From Planctomycetia bacterium (GTDB taxonomy: Bacteria > Planctomycetota > Planctomycetia > Pirellulales > UBA7805): a stretch of DNA of 39,024 nucleotides. Of this stretch, positions 31,050 through 39,024 are shown in pieces. Numbering within the stretch: the stretch's first letter is position 1; each line of letters starts with the position of its first letter. The position numbers were made by a program, and so were the translations under genes. The stretch lies in contig JAIOQB010000279.1 of the NCBI GenBank assembly GCA_021413585.1, positions 1-39,024 on the forward strand, in the 5' to 3' direction. The notes under the pieces are model-generated. The model did not search any database. It was not told the origin of the DNA and saw only the letters and a list, made by a program, of their open reading frames with translations.

Positions 31050-33074
31050 CTACTTGTTCTTCCCCAAATGCAAATCTCGCGTAATGCGGTGAATCTTCTG
31101 CTCTGATTCCGCCAATTGCCGCTGCCGGGGGAGCAACTCCTTGGCGGTGGATTCACCGCTGCGGATCATCTCTTCGTATTGCGTGGTGCGGCGATTGACG
31201 CGCACTTGCAGCGCGCGGATCATCTTCAATTCGGAAATGGCGTCGACCAGCGGAGGGTCGGAGGGCTCGCCCGGCTGCTGCGCCTGGGACTGCTTTTGCT
31301 TCATGTCCTGCTGGGCTTTTTCCAACGCCGCGATCATCTCCTGGAGCGATTCGATCACGTCCAGCTCGATCCGCTGGGTAGCCGAGCCGATCTTGGCCAC
31401 GTTGAGCCGCTCGGCGATCAGGCCCATGTCCTCGCGCAACTGGCTGATGGCCTCCGGGAAGGCCACGGCGCTGCCGTCTTCTCGCAACAGCAGCAGCGCC
31501 TTGTCGACCTCGGTGACGATCGCCTGCTCGCGGCGGGCCAGGCGGCTGGCTTCGATTTCGTCGGCCCGGTCGCGCTGCGCCGCCGGCTTCTTGTCCAACA
31601 ACTGCGTGCCGTCGTACACCGCCTGCTGCAGCTTGAGCATGTTGCGGAAGCGGGCCTCAAGCTGGACCAGCGTTTTTTCCACTTCCTCCTGGCGCAACTG
31701 GCGGAGGATTTCCTCGAGTTCGGCCTTGGCCTTTTCCAAGGAGGCGACCGCCGCTTCCTGCTCTTTGACGGCGTCGCCACGTTTCGCTTCCTCGAGCCGC
31801 TGTTTCGCCTGTCGCATCTTCTCGACCGCTTTTTCCAACTGCTTGCGGCCGTTGGATTGGTCTTCGGGTTGGTCGGCGTCGGGCTGCTTTTCACCTGCGG
31901 GCGGTTTGTCTTCTTTTGGGTCTTCCTTGGGATCTTCGGACGGATCGCCGCCTGGCATACCCGGCTTCTTGGCCTTGCCTGCGCTTGGCTTGGCGCCGTC
32001 TGCCCCACCGGGCTTCATTCCTGGGTCCGAACCTTTCTCCGCGGGATCGCTGCCGTCGGAGGGCGCAGCGCCGTCTTTGCCGGGCTCCGGTTTGCCGGGG
32101 TCTTTTTTAGCACCGTCCTTTTTATCCGCGTCTTTTTTGTCGCCATCCTTTTTATCGCCCGGCTTATCGTTCTTCGGTCCGTTTTTGTCCGACTTGGATT
32201 CCTTGCCTGACTTGTCCCCTGCGCCGGGCTGGCCCGGCTTGCCTTGTTCGGGCGAGCCGTCCGACGGCTTGCCACCATCCGGGGCGCTCTTGTCGCCTGC
32301 CGGGGGGGCTTTCTTCTTGTCATCAGCCGGAGTCTTGTGCGACTCTTCTTCGGCGGCGATTTTCTTGGCGATGTCGTCGGTGCGCCCCGCCAGCTTTCCT
32401 TGGCGGTCGGCCAGTTCTTCGGTCTGTCCGCTGCGTTCCGTTTGGCCCTGGATGGCGCGCTGAATCTTCAGGGCGTGCTCGATGTCCTTGATATAGCCAC
32501 GGACGCGATCCTTTTCCGATGCGTTGCGGCGGTCGCGATTTTCGCTCAGCAGCAGCTTCAATAGCGCGCTGAGTTCCGTCTGCACGTCGGACTGCCGGTC
32601 GACCGCCTGGTCGAGGTCGCGCACCAGGTCGCTGTCGAGCAACTTGAGGATCGACTTCAACTGATCGTCGGTGCCGTTGGCCGAAACTTGCTGCGCTGCT
32701 TTCTCCAGCAGGTCGGCCCGCACCGGATCGGTGGCCCGCATCACTTCGGCCAGCTTGAGCAATTGAATCTTGAAGCGGGCGTAGCTGTCGGCCACGTTGG
32801 TTTGCTTTAGCACCAGCACGTCCGTCGCCGCCGGGGCCGCTGGGCCGGGAGCGACGCTGGGCTTTTCGCCGCCTGCCGACGGCGCCGCTTCGACAGGATT
32901 TTCCTCCGCTGGCGCGGCGTCGTCAGGCGATTCCAGACCGGGGGCAGGGGCCGCCGCGGGAGCCGGATCGTCCGCCCGAGCAGAACAGGTCACGCCCCAT
33001 GCACTCAGCGCGCACGCCAGCATGCATGGCACCAGCCATCTGTTTCCTGCCGAAACTCTTGGCCAGGTCTTCAT
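31050..33074 (-). CDS. Secreted coiled-coil protein with Lys/Asp/Gly/Pro-rich low-complexity segment
   Basis: I do not recognise a characterised family. The 674-residue product has a signal peptide ending at SARADD, an Ala/Pro-rich stretch, a helical region (about 85-240), a highly charged low-complexity segment of about 170 residues (about 245-410) with tandem KKDGDKKDADKKDGAKKD, then long coiled coils (about 410-620) such as QLEKAVEKMRQAKQRLEEAK. The C-terminal part reads ELKMIRALQVRVNRRTTQYEE. The signature fits a periplasmic, extended protein. Its ATG overlaps the stop of the DUF4175-like gene (ATGA), so the two are translationally coupled and probably act together. The charged tract is drawn from few codons and may vary in length between strains. 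Confidence 0.75.
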   Translation of the reverse strand: MKTWPRVSAGNRWLVPCMLACALSAWGVTCSARADDPAPAAAPAPGLESPDDAAPAEENPVEAAPSAGGEKPSVAPGPAAPAATDVLVLKQTNVADSYARFKIQLLKLAEVMRATDPVRADLLEKAAQQVSANGTDDQLKSILKLLDSDLVRDLDQAVDRQSDVQTELSALLKLLLSENRDRRNASEKDRVRGYIKDIEHALKIQRAIQGQTERSGQTEELADRQGKLAGRTDDIAKKIAAEEESHKTPADDKKKAPPAGDKSAPDGGKPSDGSPEQGKPGQPGAGDKSGKESKSDKNGPKNDKPGDKKDGDKKDADKKDGAKKDPGKPEPGKDGAAPSDGSDPAEKGSDPGMKPGGADGAKPSAGKAKKPGMPGGDPSEDPKEDPKEDKPPAGEKQPDADQPEDQSNGRKQLEKAVEKMRQAKQRLEEAKRGDAVKEQEAAVASLEKAKAELEEILRQLRQEEVEKTLVQLEARFRNMLKLQQAVYDGTQLLDKKPAAQRDRADEIEASRLARREQAIVTEVDKALLLLREDGSAVAFPEAISQLREDMGLIAERLNVAKIGSATQRIELDVIESLQEMIAALEKAQQDMKQKQSQAQQPGEPSDPPLVDAISELKMIRALQVRVNRRTTQYEEMIRSGESTAKELLPRQRQLAESEQKIHRITRDLHLGKNK

Positions 33075-35401
33075 TCCAACAATCCTTTGCGGAGTTCTTT
33101 TTTCATCTGCTCGCGGCGCTCTTTGGTCAGCCGACCGACTTCGTCGCTGTTTTGAATCAGCACGCGCAATTGGGCCACCAGCTCGTTGTAGCTTTCCAAT
33201 TCTAGCATGATGCCCAGCACTTGATCCATTTGCCGCAGGATCACATCGAGCTGCTGCCGGGCGGCGGCAGCCGCGGCGGGGCGGAGTTGATCCTTCGCCA
33301 ACACGGTATTGAGTGTCTGTAATTGAGCCCGGAATCGCGGGAACTCGTCCGTCACGGTGGTCCGCAGCGGCGTGGCAATTTTCTCGTGCAGCCGGCTGCG
33401 AAGCTGCTCCAGGTTTTCCACCCGATTGTTTTCCAACTCCAGCAGAATCTGCTCGAACTGATCGGCCACTTCGAGCGTCTCGTGCGACGTGCGGCCGCAG
33501 CTTTGCAAGGCCTCTTCCACGCGGATGGTATTGCGGGCGAGCGAGCGGTCGGCCAAGTCGCGCGAGTGCCCCTCGGTTTTGCCAGCGTCGGCTTTGATGC
33601 CATTTGGTTTATCTCCTTCGCGCGTGGCACTCTTGGCGGCTTCGGCGGTGCCGAAGCTTTCCGACTTGACGCGTCCCAGCGCGTCGCGCGTGCGGGTCAG
33701 TTCGGCAATCACTCCTTCCAACCGGCGGCGGAGCAGCAGTTCCGTCGAGTCCATCAGCGCCCGCAACTGGCTTTCCGTGACGACTTCCAACTCGTACCGG
33801 GACGACGAGCCGACGTGCGGCGCAGGGTCAAACGGGCAGGCGTCGGACGACTTGACCCACAGGCTGAACCGATTGCCGGGCTTCAAGTCGAGGTCCGAAA
33901 CGTCGAGCGCGATATCGGCCTCTTTGGTCAGGTCGCCGCCGCGCGGCAGGCGGAACGGACGCTGCTGGTCGTTCTTCTCGCCGGCGGAGCGAAACTCAAA
34001 CCACGTCTTTAGCGCCGTGGCGTCCTGGTGGTCGTCGCGGATCCGCCCGCGGATCGGCAGCCGGGCCTTCGGAGTGATCGCCTTGCCGATGCCGGCCAGG
34101 CGAACGTCCACCTCGGGCACCTGATCGGCGATCGCCCGGACGTGCAGCCGCACCGGAGTGCGGTTCGACACGCCGTCCGTATCGTGCAATGTGAACAGCA
34201 CGATCGTATCGCGGCGGACCGTGCCCAGCGGCAATTGGAAATCTCGCCCTTTGGCAACGTCCACATGACGGGCGGCGGTCGTCGCTTCCGAGCCGGAAAT
34301 CTGGCAATCGGCGGCGGTCAGGTCTTTGCTGGCCTTGGCGTCAATCACCACCTGCGTCCCCTCCGGCACCGCCATGATGCCGGTCACCGGAAGCGAGTCG
34401 GGTTTTTTGTTCAGGTACGCGGGATAGGTGCAGCGCAGCGTCAAGCCGGCAAGCGTGGGGCTTTCGACCGCCTCCAGCCACAGGTTGTTCACGCGGTCGT
34501 CCTTGCCGAGTATTCCGGCCCGCCGCGCGACGACGTCAAACCGGACCGTGCTTTGCAGGTTCTTGAACTTGTAGACGTATTGCTGGTCGGCGTCGCGCCC
34601 AGGGACCGCATTGCCCAGGCTGGTCATTCCTTGGTGCTGGCCTTGCTGGACGACTGCTTCCGGCGAGGCGAACTGAATTTCCATGGCGTCGGGGATGCGG
34701 TGCCGGGTATCCGCGCGGGCACGCACCTCAAAGTCACTGCCGATCGCCACTTTCTTGACACGCCGGCCGTGGGCGTCGAGCGGGAAGTCGTCCACAATGA
34801 TCAGCGTGTCGCGCGGCCAGCGGGTCGGGCTCATCAGCACGCTGCGCTGAACCCAGGTGTGCATCGCGGCCGGCCAATAGACGAAGAACAACAGCACGGA
34901 CCCAGCCGCCAGGACGGCGAGCAACAGCGATCGAACCAGCGGCCCGGCGCGGAGAACGCTCAACGGGCGGACGTCGCGCAGCAGCACCGCCGCCTCGTCC
35001 CGCGTATGGGCCAGCATGTGCGGATCGAAGCCGGTCGCGCCGGCCACCGATTCGTCCAGCTGCACGGCGGTGAGCAGGCGATCTCCCAATTGGCGATGGC
35101 GGCGTTCCAGCAGCAGGGCCAGGTTGGAATCGGTCAGAGGCACAGCGAGCCGCGACGCGAACTGCCGGACCAATACCGCCAGGATGCCAAGACCGGCCAC
35201 CATGCCTAGCGCCACTCGCAAGGTGGGATTCGGCTCAAAGATATAGTCCACCACCAGCGTGACCCAAAACGCCACGCCGGCCGCCACCACAGTTAGCGCC
35301 AGCCCGAGCGCGCAAACGTAGCCGCGAATGTAGAACCGCAGCTTCGCCAGGGGACGCGTGACGTCCGGTTGCAGCCGGCGTGTTGTGGTGGATTGGGTCA
35401 T
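33071..35401 (-). CDS. DUF4175-like membrane protein with large extramembrane part
   Basis: The 776-residue product has two membrane helices near the N-terminus (GYVCALGLALTVVAAGVAFW and VALGMVAGLGILAVLV) and a third at about 155-175 (SLLLAVLAAGSVLLFFVYWP). About 600 residues follow with beta-rich Ig-like modules (LRCTYPAYLNKKPDSL is a landmark) and a C-terminal helical region (about 540-776). The N-terminal layout with LLLERRHRQLGDRLLTAVQL resembles DUF4175-type proteins, whose function is unknown; I am fairly, not fully, sure of that. The gene lies 40 bases downstream of the broken VWA gene and overlaps the next gene. Its partners are periplasmic coiled-coil proteins, so a structural or regulatory envelope role is likely. 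Confidence 0.75.
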   Translation of the reverse strand: MTQSTTTRRLQPDVTRPLAKLRFYIRGYVCALGLALTVVAAGVAFWVTLVVDYIFEPNPTLRVALGMVAGLGILAVLVRQFASRLAVPLTDSNLALLLERRHRQLGDRLLTAVQLDESVAGATGFDPHMLAHTRDEAAVLLRDVRPLSVLRAGPLVRSLLLAVLAAGSVLLFFVYWPAAMHTWVQRSVLMSPTRWPRDTLIIVDDFPLDAHGRRVKKVAIGSDFEVRARADTRHRIPDAMEIQFASPEAVVQQGQHQGMTSLGNAVPGRDADQQYVYKFKNLQSTVRFDVVARRAGILGKDDRVNNLWLEAVESPTLAGLTLRCTYPAYLNKKPDSLPVTGIMAVPEGTQVVIDAKASKDLTAADCQISGSEATTAARHVDVAKGRDFQLPLGTVRRDTIVLFTLHDTDGVSNRTPVRLHVRAIADQVPEVDVRLAGIGKAITPKARLPIRGRIRDDHQDATALKTWFEFRSAGEKNDQQRPFRLPRGGDLTKEADIALDVSDLDLKPGNRFSLWVKSSDACPFDPAPHVGSSSRYELEVVTESQLRALMDSTELLLRRRLEGVIAELTRTRDALGRVKSESFGTAEAAKSATREGDKPNGIKADAGKTEGHSRDLADRSLARNTIRVEEALQSCGRTSHETLEVADQFEQILLELENNRVENLEQLRSRLHEKIATPLRTTVTDEFPRFRAQLQTLNTVLAKDQLRPAAAAAARQQLDVILRQMDQVLGIMLELESYNELVAQLRVLIQNSDEVGRLTKERREQMKKELRKGLLE

Positions 35402-35441
35402 GGGAACTTTTCTATAGCAGCTATTTCTACGCCAATTTCAA

Positions 35442-36257
35442 CTATGCCAACTTCAACAGCCGCCGCACCAGCCATTCCAGGGCCAGCACGCCGCACACGC
35501 TGAACATCATCAATCGAATCCAAAACGCCTCCCAGCGCGGGTCGCGGTCGCCCAGCACGGGGGTCATTTGCGTGCGGTCTTTCAGCAGGCTGGCGACGTG
35601 CGGCTCGGATTGCCTCCCCATCGCCGCGTCGAGGCCGATGAAATACCGGCCGCCGGTGGTTCGGGCCAGCTTGCCCAGCACGTCGTCGTTCCGCTCGGGA
35701 TGGCGGCTTTCGAGCGCGGCGGTGCTGACCTTGAACACTTTGGTGAGCGGCTCTTCGCGGCCGTCGGGGAGCGACAACTCCAGGCGATAATCTCCTTCGC
35801 TGCGCGCGACAAACTGCGCGGCGAACATGCCGGCGCGGGTTTTATCCGGCAGCATTTTCAGCGGCGTGCCCCGCGCGGCGCCTGGGGCCGTGATGAACAG
35901 CGTCACCTGGTCGGCCACCAGCGGTTCGTTGCGGACGTTTTTCAAATCGGCCACTACCGGCACGTCGTCGCCAACGTGGTACTCGTCTTTCTCCAGCAGG
36001 ATCTGACCGCCGCCGCGGGCGCCGCGCTGCAGCCGCTGCTGCGAAACGTGATCGATCAATTGGGCGTAGAACCGCTCGAATGTGCCGGGGTCCAGTTCGC
36101 GCAGCCGCCACATCTCGGCACTGCCGATATAGAACACTCGGCCGGAGCCGTAGAACTGCTCGGCCAGAAACACCGGGTCCGCCCCGGCGGCCGATGCCCG
36201 CGAGTCGAGCGTGCGGGCTGTGGTTCCAGGTGCGCAGGTTTTCCGCCGGATCGTCAT
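35442..36257 (-). pseudogene. VWA/glutamine-amidotransferase-like membrane protein, C-terminal fragment
   Basis: This frame continues the protein interrupted at 35842-38187. It reads ARTLDSRASAAGADPVFLAEQFYGSGRVFYIGSAEMWRLR, then RFYAQLIDHVSQQRLQRGA, several beta-rich segments, and a C-terminal membrane helix (FWIRLMMFSVCGVLALEWLV) before the stop at 35442. In related proteins a segment with WY/YP and KPGA residues comes between the upstream TWN and this ARTL; that piece is absent. The ATG at 36257 is not a likely natural start. It therefore represents the distal quarter of one gene split by a frame-changing deletion or an assembly error. Confidence 0.82.
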
Positions 36258-38187
36258 CGAGCCGCAGAAAGTCGGCCTCGGAGCCTTCGCGCGTCAGCTC
36301 GAGCGGCTGCACCTGGGTCCATTTTCGGCCCACGTCATCGGCCTGGAACTGGACGGTTTGAAACTCTACCGGATAGAGCTTGCGGATCAGGGCCTGCTTT
36401 GGCTCGTTGACCCAGCTTTTTACGGCGCTGCCGGCGAAGACGCGTCCCGGGGCCACGATCATGCCGCCGGCCTGGCGGGCGACCCATTCTTCGAGCAGCG
36501 CGGCCTGGTTAGCGTCGAGATCGCGCCAGTCGGGATCGAGGGCAATGATGCAATCGTAGTCGAACAGCTTTTCTTTGCTGTCCGGAAAGCCGGCCAGATT
36601 TTTGGGATAGTCGTTTTGCGACTTGTCGACCGCGGAGGATTGGAGCCAGACGTCGAGCGTGATCCGCTTGTCGCGCCGCAACTGGTTTCGCACGAAGCGA
36701 TACTCACGGCTGGGACCGCCGGCGATCAGCAGCACCTTCGTTTTGCGATCGACGATTTCAATCTGGAACTTGCGCTTCGCGTCGGCCCCGCTGACGGCGG
36801 TTCCTTCCAGGCTCAACTCAAAACCATATCGGCCGGCAAGCTTGATGGCCGGAATGTCGAACTTCACTGGGATGTCTTCTTGATCCGAGCCTAGCAGGAC
36901 TTCTTCGCGCTGGTCCAGGCTAAGCGACGGCGCGGCGGTGCGGCCCGGCTCGTCGAGCGGCACCTGGCGGAGCCGCGCGGTGACGCTGCGGCCGGCGAGG
37001 CCCGCCGAGCGGACGAGGGCTTTGATTTCCAGTCGATCGCCGGGGTATGCCCGATCGTGCGATTGCAGGCTGGCGATCCGGACCAGCGTTTGCGACTTCG
37101 CACTTCCCAGGCCGACGGCGTAGATCGGCACTTCGGCGGAACGGGCGATCTCGCCGGCGGCGTCGGCGGAGAGGCCGGCGTTGAGCTGGCCGTCGCTCAG
37201 CAGAATAATGCCCGCCACCGGCGCGGAGCGCTCGTCCTGCACCAGTTGAAACAAGGCCTGGCCCAGGCGGGTTTCCGCGCCGCGAGGCGTGAGCAGTTCG
37301 CGCCAGTTGGGGGCGGCGGCGGTTCCGGCCACGGCACCGTTTTGCGATGCGGTCGGCGATGCATTCGTCGGCGCGAGCGGTTCTTCGGATAGTCCCAGCA
37401 ACGCGGCCAGCGGCGGCTGCGGGCCAATGCTCATCGTCGCAATCAACACCGCGGCGGCAGCGGTCAGCGCGAGCGAACCCGCGGCCAGCAACCATCGCGG
37501 CGGCGGCCCTTGCGACTTCGGCCGGGCCAGGTAAACGCCAAACGCCAGCAGGCCGAAGAAACCAATGATGCCCGCGACGGTGAACATCGTTCGCCAGCGC
37601 GTCACACCGGGAGGCAATTCGGTTACTGTTATTTGGCTCGGACGTGCGGCACCGGGGCGCGTGGTCTCCACATACGGCAACTGGGCCGCCAGCGTCGGGG
37701 CGTCGGTTTCGTCGAAGCGGTACACAGAAACATCGTGAACGCGGCGCAGCTCGGCCAGCAGGGTCCCTTGGGACAATTCGTCCACGACCGCTTCGATGCG
37801 GCTTTTGTTGCCGGTGCTGGCGGTATTCGACGCGGTGTCCGTGCCGGCGTCGCGATACTGCATGCTCTGACTGGTATCGACCAGCACCAGCACGCGCGAG
37901 CGGTCCACCAAGTCGCGCCGTGCCCGCCATTGGGGCTGCAAGTAAATCGCCAGGATGCCCAGCAGGGCCAGCAACCGCAGGCCGCTGAGCAGCGCCGCAG
38001 GGCGGCCTCCCAGCTCTCGGCAGTCGCGGCGGTACATGGCGATCACAAACCAAGAGAGCGGGCCAACCAGCAACAGCGGCAAAATCCAATCCAGCGGCGA
38101 CTGGATCCGGCCGAGTTCAAACACAGCGCGCTGCGTGCCGCCCGTGAGGTTCGGCGCAGCGGCCAGGAGGATGCCGATGACGTTCAT
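35842..38187 (-). pseudogene. VWA/glutamine-amidotransferase-like membrane protein, N-terminal fragment
   Basis: The start at 38187 has AGGAGG upstream and overlaps the previous stop (ATGA). In order: two membrane helices (LDWILPLLLVGPLSWFVIAM and LLSGLRLLALLGILAIYL), a VWA domain starting VLVLVDTSQSM (MIDAS DxSxS), a hairpin of two more helices (VAGIIGFFGLLAFGVYLARP and WLLAAGSLALTAAAAVLIAT), the rest of the VWA fold (ETRLGQALFQ, IILLSDGQLNAG, VPIYAVGLGS), Ig-like strands, and a class-I glutamine-amidotransferase-like domain (KVLLIAGGPSREYRFVRNQL, YDCIIALDPDWRDL). After LRTWN near 36226 the frame becomes unrelated sequence and stops at 35842. The family continues in the other frame at 35442-36257. 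Confidence 0.85.
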
Positions 38188-39024
38188 CGTACACCTCCTG
38201 TCTGGACGGCGCGCCCCTTGGCGACGAGTCCTTTTTGAACGGGCAAATGGTAGCTGGCCGAATACGCCAGCACCTGCTCCACGATCAGCAGCCCCAGCAG
38301 GATCACAAAGAATCCCCAATGCGAACCCAAGTTCACGCCGGCCTGCTGGGTCACGTCGCCGGAAAACTCCGACGCCCCATGAACCGTAATCGGGCTGCCG
38401 GCCGTGATCGTCAGCAGTTCCTCGGCGGAGACAGTGCGCAGGTTTCCTTCGCTGGTGGGGACATTCACCGCGTAGCGCAGCACCTCCATCGTGCCGTCAG
38501 TCCGTTTCAGGCGGGCTTCGTAAATGCCGGCTAGCGGCGTGGCGGTGAGCGTGGCGGAAAGGCGGTCCGGTTGGGCCGCAATGGGGGTCGCCTGCACGGT
38601 CTCGCGCAATGGCGCTTTGGCCGTCGGCCGAACGAACTGCACTTCGGGTGAATACTGGCTCTTGTCGAATTCCACGGTCAGCGGCTGCCCGACTTCGATG
38701 CAGGTGCGCGGCGCCTGCCGGGCGACCAGATACACCTGCGTTTCCAGCCACATCAGCACGCCAGTCGGCCGGGTGGCCCAATTGTTCCACCGCGGCGCGG
38801 CGGTGGTGAGCACCGCCAGGCAGGTGCCGCGGCCGAATGAGTGCTCTACGATCAGCGGCGCTTTGTTCCGCAGCCAGGCGACCACGCGGGTGTTCGAGGC
38901 CGGATCGGGCCGCCACTGCTTGTCCACGGCGAAATAGCGGTCGACGAGCATGCCCGCCAATTCGTGCCCCGTGTGCTGCCCGGCGAAGGTGCGTTCGCAA
39001 ATCGGGTGCGTCCGGTCGACGTCG
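38184..39024 (-). CDS. Membrane protein of the VWA/BatA-like envelope operon, C-terminal part
   Basis: The open frame runs off the right edge of the window, so only the last 279 or so residues are seen. It has beta-rich segments (CIEVGQPLTVEFDKSQYSPEVQFV, GTCLAVLTTAAPRWNNWA with LMWLETQVYLVARQ), a pattern I associate with the membrane-anchored glutamine-amidotransferase/BatA-type proteins of planctomycetes. It ends with one membrane helix (HWGFFVILLGLLIVEQVLAY) and a short tail whose TGA overlaps the next ATG. The neighbour is a VWA/amidotransferase-like gene of the same class. A MoxR ATPase and a DUF58 protein are often found upstream in such operons and would be expected outside the window. 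Confidence 0.75.
   Translation of the reverse strand, partial: DVDRTHPICERTFAGQHTGHELAGMLVDRYFAVDKQWRPDPASNTRVVAWLRNKAPLIVEHSFGRGTCLAVLTTAAPRWNNWATRPTGVLMWLETQVYLVARQAPRTCIEVGQPLTVEFDKSQYSPEVQFVRPTAKAPLRETVQATPIAAQPDRLSATLTATPLAGIYEARLKRTDGTMEVLRYAVNVPTSEGNLRTVSAEELLTITAGSPITVHGASEFSGDVTQQAGVNLGSHWGFFVILLGLLIVEQVLAYSASYHLPVQKGLVAKGRAVQTGGVR

Noticed and set aside
35842..36257. Programmed frameshift between the two VWA gene frames
   Set aside because: No slippery heptamer was seen at the junction and a conserved stretch is absent there.

Overview
The window looks like a GC-rich planctomycete chromosome, probably of the Pirellulales type. The evidence is a planctomycete-type DUF1598 protein, paired Gfo/Idh/MocA oxidoreductases beside a sugar phosphate isomerase, a DoxX protein with a long inter-membrane insert, an NPCBM-domain protein, an FHA-GAF-AAA+ sigma-54 activator, and archaeal-type methanofuran biosynthesis genes. 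I assigned the taxon from gene content and layout only. No rRNA, tRNA, CRISPR array, transposase or phage gene was seen.

Layout. (1) 84-2912 (+): iron-sulfur cluster assembly, sufD, a Rieske ferredoxin, sufE and a DUF59/MIP18-type factor. (2) 3025-3453 (+): a VOC-fold protein. (3) 3618-6391 (+): three genes matching the archaeal methanofuran enzymes MfnD (ATP-grasp), MfnF (hydantoinase-like) and MfnE (amino-acid-kinase fold), which fits the H4MPT/methanofuran C1 pathway known in planctomycetes. (4) 6481-15505: single genes in alternating orientation: DUF1598 protein, sigma-54 activator, thioredoxin-fold protein, an oxidoreductase lacking the usual EKP motif, a Ser/Thr kinase, and a broken D-2-hydroxyacid dehydrogenase. 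(5) 15848-21412 (+): DoxX protein, two tandem Gfo/Idh/MocA paralogues (one with a Tat signal) and a sugar phosphate isomerase/epimerase. (6) 21604-23256 (-): a PHBH-type FAD monooxygenase. (7) 23342-39024 (-): a long, tightly packed operon entering from beyond the right edge. It encodes membrane/VWA/glutamine-amidotransferase-like proteins (one gene broken), a DUF4175-like membrane protein, two secreted helical/coiled-coil proteins, an NPCBM protein and three tandem HtrA-like proteins.

Two things stand out. First, the last operon ends with one HtrA-like protease that has an intact His-Asp-Ser triad, followed by two paralogues in which all three catalytic positions are substituted. The last of these also carries an alpha/beta-hydrolase-like domain lacking its nucleophile. 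Together with the VWA and membrane proteins this is a candidate uncharacterised envelope system.

Second, the window is densely populated by at least ten different families of palindromic or inverted repeats. They occupy all four convergent gene gaps, sit between genes inside operons, and in several places lie inside reading frames, where they appear to be translated: the DUF59 protein, the MfnE-like protein, the tail of the MfnD-like protein, the NPCBM protein, and the stretch ahead of the signal peptide in both pseudoproteases. Several families share the edge GGGTGCC/GGCACCC.

Two genes (14644-15505 and 35442-38187) are broken. In each, a conserved stretch is missing at the frame junction, so they look like internal deletions or assembly collapses rather than point frameshifts.
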